From: Arthrobacter sp. 131MFCol6.1
GTDB lineage: Bacteria; Actinomycetota; Actinomycetes; Actinomycetales; Micrococcaceae
NCBI RefSeq assembly: GCF_000374925.1
Contig: NZ_KB895554.1
Location: 1-64,000 of the forward strand
Direction of reading: 5' to 3'
Length of the DNA stretch: 64,000 bases
A program made the translations under genes and the position numbers. Shown here piece by piece: positions 63,814 to 64,000 of the stretch. The first letter of the stretch is position 1. Each line of letters begins with the position of its first letter. The notes beneath the pieces were generated by a model. The model did not search any database, was not told where the DNA came from, and saw only the letters and a program-made list of their open reading frames with translations.

Positions 63814-64000
63814 GTCAAACTATCGGCCGCGAAGACGGCACCACTACCGCGCCCGACGTCGTCGATCCGGCCGGTTCCAAGCACGGCATCACGGGCAAGG
63901 GACTCAAGGGCGGCCAGCTGGGCCTGCTCGCCGTCGTCGTCCTCGGCATCTCCTCCGTGGCACCCGCCTACAGCCTGACCAGTTCGCTGGGACCCGCCGT
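63810..64000 (+). CDS. Amino acid/polyamine permease, 5' part only
   Basis: The 63 visible residues show a polar N-terminus and a first hydrophobic helix (GQLGLLAVVVLGISSVAPAYSLTSSLGPAV), the start of an APC-family permease. The ATG overlaps the aguA stop by 4 nt, so it belongs to the agmatine operon and may import agmatine or putrescine. The gene is cut by the window edge. Confidence 0.85.
   Translation, partial: MSQTIGREDGTTTAPDVVDPAGSKHGITGKGLKGGQLGLLAVVVLGISSVAPAYSLTSSLGPA

Overview
The window is a high-GC (about two-thirds G+C), densely coded segment of an actinobacterial chromosome. The gene set points to the Arthrobacter / Pseudarthrobacter group of Micrococcaceae: a solitary groEL behind CIRCE elements, DUF3263 next to a LytR_C protein, a DUF4193 protein, a FemX-type peptidoglycan bridge enzyme, a ThrE exporter, a tandem glycine riboswitch and a flagellar cluster with NlpC/P60, CsrA and FliW. 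This assignment rests on protein recognition by eye; no database search was run.

Layout. 1-10 kb: a two-component pair, a WXG100 protein, RNase HI with an extra domain, GroEL with a CIRCE-controlled promoter, a receptor-type binding lipoprotein overlapping a cold-shock gene, LytR_C/DUF3263, and uracil-DNA glycosylase. 10-14 kb: a siderophore-interacting protein behind an iron-box-like site, ThrE, FemX and TspO. 14-22.4 kb: a glycine-to-pyruvate operon on the minus strand (glycine riboswitch, gcvP, gcvT, a 590-bp structured gap, gcvH, glyA, sdaA). 22.6-25.4 kb: a TetR/MFS efflux pair sharing an operator, and Dps.

25.5-59.5 kb is a nearly complete flagellar locus. It holds a sigma-28-type factor, a FlgN-like duplicate, csrA, an FlhF-like protein without a P-loop, flhA-flhB-fliR-fliQ-fliP-fliO-fliN-fliM, motB-motA-flbD, then (after an interruption) flgE-flgD-fliK-nlpC-fliJ-fliI-fliH-fliG-fliF-fliE-flgC-flgB, a FliT-position gene, fliS-fliD, fliC, and the plus-strand operon flgN-flgK-flgL-fliW. 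A cytochrome P450, a rifampicin-monooxygenase-like flavoenzyme and an unknown gene sit exactly between flgE and flbD, which are neighbours in many bacteria. No chemotaxis gene, fliL, flgM, flgF or flgG is seen.

Reading the intergenic DNA gives a shared motif (T[A/T]ACGNNN, 11 bp, G[C/G]CGA[T/C]A[A/G]) upstream of flgB, fliC, flgN, flbD and fliM. I interpret it as the promoter of the local sigma-28 factor. The flagellin leader carries a hairpin presenting GGA in a 4-nt loop plus a GGAGGAAA Shine-Dalgarno, the arrangement of CsrA targets. With csrA and fliW present, this suggests a CsrA-FliW-flagellin feedback loop like that of Bacillus subtilis, here in an actinobacterium.

59.5-64 kb: a secreted AMIN-like protein, DUF4193, a GyrI-like protein, and the agmatine operon aguB-aguA-permease (the last gene cut by the window edge) behind two palindromic operator-like sites. 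Genes in the glycine, flagellar and agmatine operons commonly overlap by 1-4 nt, indicating translational coupling.
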